A stretch of DNA of 64,000 nucleotides from Paramoeba atlantica (Eukaryota; Discosea). Shown piece by piece: positions 60,805 to 64,000 of this stretch. The stretch is from the NCBI GenBank assembly GCA_977017575.1, contig CDRNVI010000012.1, positions 620,001 to 684,000 of the forward strand. Direction: 5' to 3'. The position numbers and the translations under genes were made by a program. Position 1 is the first letter of the stretch, and each line of letters starts with the position of its first letter. The notes under the pieces were generated by a model, which had not been told where the DNA came from, did not search any database, and worked only from the letters and a program-made list of their open reading frames with translations.

Positions 60805-61260
60805 GAAATCCACACCGAGGGGCCGCACAGGACATAAAAGAAAATAACTATAAAGATGAAATAATAATTTATTTTCACATGAGTTCACCTATTCATATCA
60901 TATACATGAAAAGCAAATTGAAACGTATGTAGCTTCTACATCATCTTGACAAAATAGGCCTTTCAAAACAAACAATACAAATTTATAATATATCACTATG
61001 TTAGCGGGTTGCACCCGCCAAACCCGGCGGCTATAGGATGGGGGTTTGGTGGGTGGGACAAAAAACGCGTAAAGGAAAAAGATTCTACAAGTAAGTAATC
61101 AGTAAATATGTAAATTTTCAGAATACATATTGTAGCTTTTATACATGATTCAATTACAACCCCCTTTCGGGGAAAAGAACAATGAAAATTATAACCCCCT
61201 TCCGGGGCATTTGACCCGATATTAGCCCCTCGGTTAAATTTCCATGCGTAGACTTCTAAT
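60805..61260 (+). mobile_element. Solo DIRS-type terminal repeat inside the minisatellite (fossil)
   Basis: 456 bp starting GAAATCCACACCGAGGGGCC and ending CCATGCGTAGACTTCTAAT, with a central GGTTTGGTGGGTGGGAC block. This is the A-B organisation of the DIRS-2 end (17451-17868) without coding sequence. A partial copy in reverse lies at 9264-9419. Confidence 0.75.
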
Positions 61261-62468
61261 CTTTGTTTTTTTGAAGACCTTTGTTTTTTTGAAGACCTTT
61301 GTTTTTTTGAAGACCTTTGTTTTTTTGAAGACCTTTGTTTTTTTGAAGACCTTTGTTTTTTTGAAGACCTTTGTTTTTTTGAAGACCTTTGTTTTTTTGA
61401 AGACCTTTGTTTTTTTGAAGACCTTTGTTTTTTTGAAGACCTTTGTTTTTTTGAAGACCTTTGTTTTTTTGAAGACCTTTGTTTTTTTGAAGACCTTTGT
61501 TTTTTTGAAGACCTATGTTTTTTTGAAGACCTTTGTTTTTTTGAAGACCTTTGTTTTTTTGAAGACCTTTGTTTTTTTGAAGACCTTTGTTTTTTTGAAG
61601 ACCTTTGTTTTTTTGAAGACCTTTGTTTTTTTTGAAGACCTTTGTTTTTTTGAAGACCTTTGTTTTTTTGAAGACCTTTGTTTTTTTGAAGACCTTTGTT
61701 TTTTTGAAGACCTTTGTTTTTTTGAAGACCTTTGTTTTTTTGAAGACCTTTGTTTTTTTGAAGACCTATGTTTTTTTGAAGACCTTTGTTTTTTTGAAGA
61801 CCTTTGTTTTTTTGAAGACCTTTGTTTTTTTGAAGACCTTTGTTTTTTTGAAGACCTTTGTTTTTTTGAAGACCTTTGTTTTTTTGAAGACCTTTGTTTT
61901 TTTGAAGACCTTTGTTTTTTTGAAGACCTTTGTTTTTTTGAAGACCTTTGTTTTTTTTTTGAAGACCTTTGTTTTTTTGAAGACCTTTGTTTTTTTGAAG
62001 ACCTTTGTTTTTTTGAAGACCTTTGTTTTTTTGAAGACCTTTGTTTTTTTGAAGACCTTTGTTTTTTTGAAGACCTTTGTTTTTTTGAAGACCTTTGTTT
62101 TTTTGAAGACCTTTGTTTTTTTGAAGACCTTTGTTTTTTTTTTGAAGACCTTTGTTTTTTTGAAGACCTTTGTTTTTTTGAAGACCTTTGTTTTTTTGAA
62201 GACCTTTGTTTTTTTGAAGACCTTTGTTTTTTTGAAGACCTTTGTTTTTTTGATGACCTTTGTTTTTTTGAAGACCTTTGTTTTTTTGAAGACCTTTGTT
62301 TTTTTGAAGACCTTTGTTTTTTTGAAGACCTTTGTTTTTTTGAAGACCTTTGTTTTTTTGAAGACCTTTGTTTTTTTGAAGACCTTTGTTTTTTTGAAGA
62401 CCTTTGTTTTTTTGAAGACCTTTGTTTTTTTGAAGACCTTTGTTTTCTTGAAGACCTTTGTTTTTTTG
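61261..62468. repeat. 18-bp minisatellite, right block
   Basis: About 67 units of the same 18-mer, with rare variants: CCTATG at about 61512 and 61767, longer T runs at about 61948 and 62130, GATGACC at 62253, TTTTCTTG at about 62443. Each normal unit contains GAAGAC. Homogeneity suggests recent expansion. Confidence 0.95.
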
Positions 62469-62484
62469 AATATTCTTCAAAATT

Positions 62485-63084
62485 ATGGCGAAGGCGTCCG
62501 GGCCTTGCGAGAAGAGTATAGTGAATCTTCTAGTACGGTCCACGTTAGGTCGGGGTGTCCTTTTTGAACCAACTTTAGATTTTGATGGACATGCTAAACT
62601 TCGCCTGCGTACTGTGATGAGAATATGTAAAATTTTTCGTCCTGGCGACTGCATCGCGCTGTGCTGGCGATATGCGGGGGCTGCGGAGTATCGGATTTGG
62701 AGGGGGGCTGTCACACAGAGAGGTTATGGGTCTCTCTTTCAGCTAGGTCGCTGGCGGGTGAAATACTACCGGCGATCGGAAACGCTTCCTTTCCCGCCGT
62801 ATGACCCACGTATAGTGCTGTGTGGGGTGCGAATTCGGAAACCTCGACGTTCGAATACCCGAAAGAAAGTACGTAAAAATAGGGCACTGTGTGGCAAGCA
62901 TGCTCTTCGCGACAACGACCCTGAAGGGTCTGCTGTGAGGAAGTATTTATCTATAGGAACTCTTAACACGACTTCGTTGAAACTTAAGGGCGACGACGTT
63001 TTCAGACTGAAAGCATCCTCCCGATTACATGAAACATTGCGATATATGGCTCAGAAAGATTTGAATGTTCTGGCTTTACAGGAA
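62485..63084 (+). CDS. APE-4 N-terminal domain and start of APE
   Basis: MAKASGPCEKSIV, then LGRGVLFEP (as APE-2), the small domain (GDCIALCWRYAGAAEYRIW ... LPFPPYDPRIVLCGVRI) and a basic KPRRSNTRKKVRKNR stretch. APE starts SIGTLNTTSLKLKG and reaches VLALQE with the catalytic Glu. Interrupted there by a solo repeat; codons after 63084 are foreign. Confidence 0.9.
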
Positions 63085-63085
63085 A

Positions 63086-63523
63086 GAATTGCTCTCCGGG
63101 AAAGAAACATTAATTTCACAAGTACATACTACTCGAGTCCTAATATTAATCTGCTATTGAAATATCTCAAAATATTTTAACATACATGTATTTCTCATTA
63201 TCTTTTAAACCTACTATCCATCTGTATGCTGAATTTCCAATATGATGCATCTTTCATTATTTGTACGCAAAATAATCAAATATTTTATACCTATCCTTTT
63301 CACCTCCCAGAGAGATATACATCCCTCCCTATCGCGAACGGGTGTCCACGCGGGGACCACCATACAAAAAGTTTTGTATGGAGAAAAAACACTTCTTCAA
63401 ATAAAGGCGATAATCGTATGGACTAAACTGCAAATTCAATCATTCTAAATACAAGCGTACAATGCCCGCCGGCCATTTATCGGCGTATAAATCCCTTCGA
63501 ACAATTCTATTCGTAAACTTCTA
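63086..63523. mobile_element. Solo DIRS-type terminal repeat inside APE-4 (fossil)
   Basis: 438 bp without coding capacity. The end CGTAAACTTCTA matches the CGTAAACTCTTA end of DIRS-4, and the start GAATTGCT is like GAATTTCA. Contains an inverted block CATACAAAAAGTTTTGTATG (63361-63380, perfect palindrome) and AGCGTACAATGCCCGCCGGC shared with 45939. Inserted at the APE catalytic Glu codon without target duplication. Confidence 0.6.
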
Positions 63524-64000
63524 CAAGATTCTCTTTTACTTCTAGCGGTGGGTCTGACATTTTGCGCAGGCAACTACGGTACGGAGATAAACACTTTTTC
63601 ATCTACCTTTTGTCGGCGGTGAATGGGTACAACGGTATGGGGTTTATCTCTCAGCATCCGTTTTTGAAGGTTTGGAAGGTGAGTGACAGGATCATGGGGG
63701 CCGAGTTTACTATAGAAGGGGGGTCGGCCTTTATCATGAATGTATATGGGCCGACGCGCGATTCTTCACAAGATGCAATGGAAGAGTTTGACATTTCTCT
63801 CACCACTGCGTTTCATGACGCAGTTGGTAAATATTCACGACGGCCAGCTCTTCTCCTTGGAGATTTGAATGCACCGCTCACTTTTAAAAATAAGACAGAA
63901 GAGGACGCGCTATCAATGGAAAGATTAGAAGGCCTTTTAGAAGGCATAAATTGTAAATCGGGGCACATCTTATGCCCAAGCCGCCGTAAATATACATGTA
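63524..64000 (+). CDS. APE-4 endonuclease, continuation (runs off the window)
   Basis: Frame DILRRQLRYGDKHFFIYLLS, then YNGMGFISQHPFLKVWKVSD, IMNVYGPTRDSS, LLLGDLNAPLTF (GDLN in place of the usual GDFN) and CKSGHILCPSRRKYTC. Parallel to APE-1 throughout (RVMGAEYPLEEG versus RIMGAEFTIEGG). Partial at the right edge. Confidence 0.85.

Larger units (their letters stand above)
62470..64000 (+). mobile_element. APE-4: 5' part of an ingi/L1Tc-like LINE, split by a solo repeat
   Basis: Begins 16 bp before ATG 62485, directly after the minisatellite, and runs past the window end. Coding parts 62485-63084 and 63524-64000 belong together: removing 63086-63523 gives L-A-L-Q-E-T-R-F-S-F. The APE domain reaches LCPSRRKYTC at the window edge; RT and RNase H would lie beyond. 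Confidence 0.85.

Noticed and set aside
60604-62468. CRISPR array
   Set aside because: Units are contiguous and identical, without variable spacers, in a eukaryotic retroelement context.
60996-62714. Long repetitive frames (572 codons on the minus strand, 425 and 314 on the plus strand) through the minisatellite
   Set aside because: An 18-bp unit without stops keeps several frames open automatically. The frames join unrelated flanks and have no domain.

Overview
The window is eukaryotic and saturated with retrotransposons. I find no convincing host protein gene, tRNA, rRNA or CRISPR array. Nearly all recognisable coding sequence belongs to four retroelement groups. (i) At least 20 copies or fragments of LINEs with a C-terminal CCHC zinc finger plus restriction-like endonuclease (RLE), closest in architecture to the SLACS/CZAR group; named RLE-1 to RLE-23 here. 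(ii) Four LINEs with an N-terminal apurinic-type endonuclease (APE), RT and RNase H, ingi/L1Tc-like (APE-1 to APE-4). (iii) Tyrosine-recombinase retroelements of DIRS/VIPER/TATE type (DIRS-1 to DIRS-4, solo terminal repeats and a Gag-like ORF), treated as fossils. (iv) One 3' end of a different RLE-bearing LINE with a poly(A) tail. This combination is the classic kinetoplastid mobilome. Two element 5' ends carry TTTCTGTACCTTRTTG, one or two bases from the 3' end of the kinetoplastid/diplonemid spliced leader. I therefore infer a euglenozoan, at moderate confidence.

Layout. 0-5 kb: Gag-like ORF, RLE-1 (interrupted), a palindromic repeat, RLE-2 cut by the 5' end of RLE-3. 5-7.5 kb: mostly non-coding, with a G-rich minisatellite and a 41-bp-arm hairpin. 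7.5-15.7 kb: RLE-4, RLE-5 (with a 793-bp and a 64-bp insertion, both with target duplications) and the near-complete RLE-6. 15.7-24.2 kb: DIRS-1 split by DIRS-2, then DIRS-3 inside an RLE scrap. 24.5-34.5 kb: RLE-9 split by RLE-10, RLE-11 split by RLE-12, and long RLE-13. 34.5-41.2 kb: APE-1 split by DIRS-4. 41.2-45.2 kb: RLE-14, an intact 1.2-kilo-residue ORF. 45-51.7 kb: a nest of RLE-15 to RLE-21 plus an APE-3 scrap. 51.7-57.5 kb: poly(A)-tailed LINE 3' end, then APE-2 split by RLE-22. 57.5-64 kb: RLE-23, an 18-bp minisatellite holding a solo DIRS-type repeat, and APE-4 split by another solo repeat.

Common themes. A small domain with a G-x-x-C/I-x-V-x-W start and an FPP/LPP end lies N-terminal in the RLE LINEs, the APE LINEs and the Gag-like ORF. 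The RLE LINEs fall into two subgroups. Subgroup A has YVDD/YIDD, an IYW-GE nuclease core and an LQELNG tail. Subgroup B has YMDD (YIDD in RLE-6), an IMW-GE core and a C-terminal LEIEK-like motif. Their insertion sites differ, with target duplications of 4-9 bp, so they are not site-specific. Several copies are dead; one is intact, and two 3' ends are almost identical over about 690 bp, which implies recent activity.
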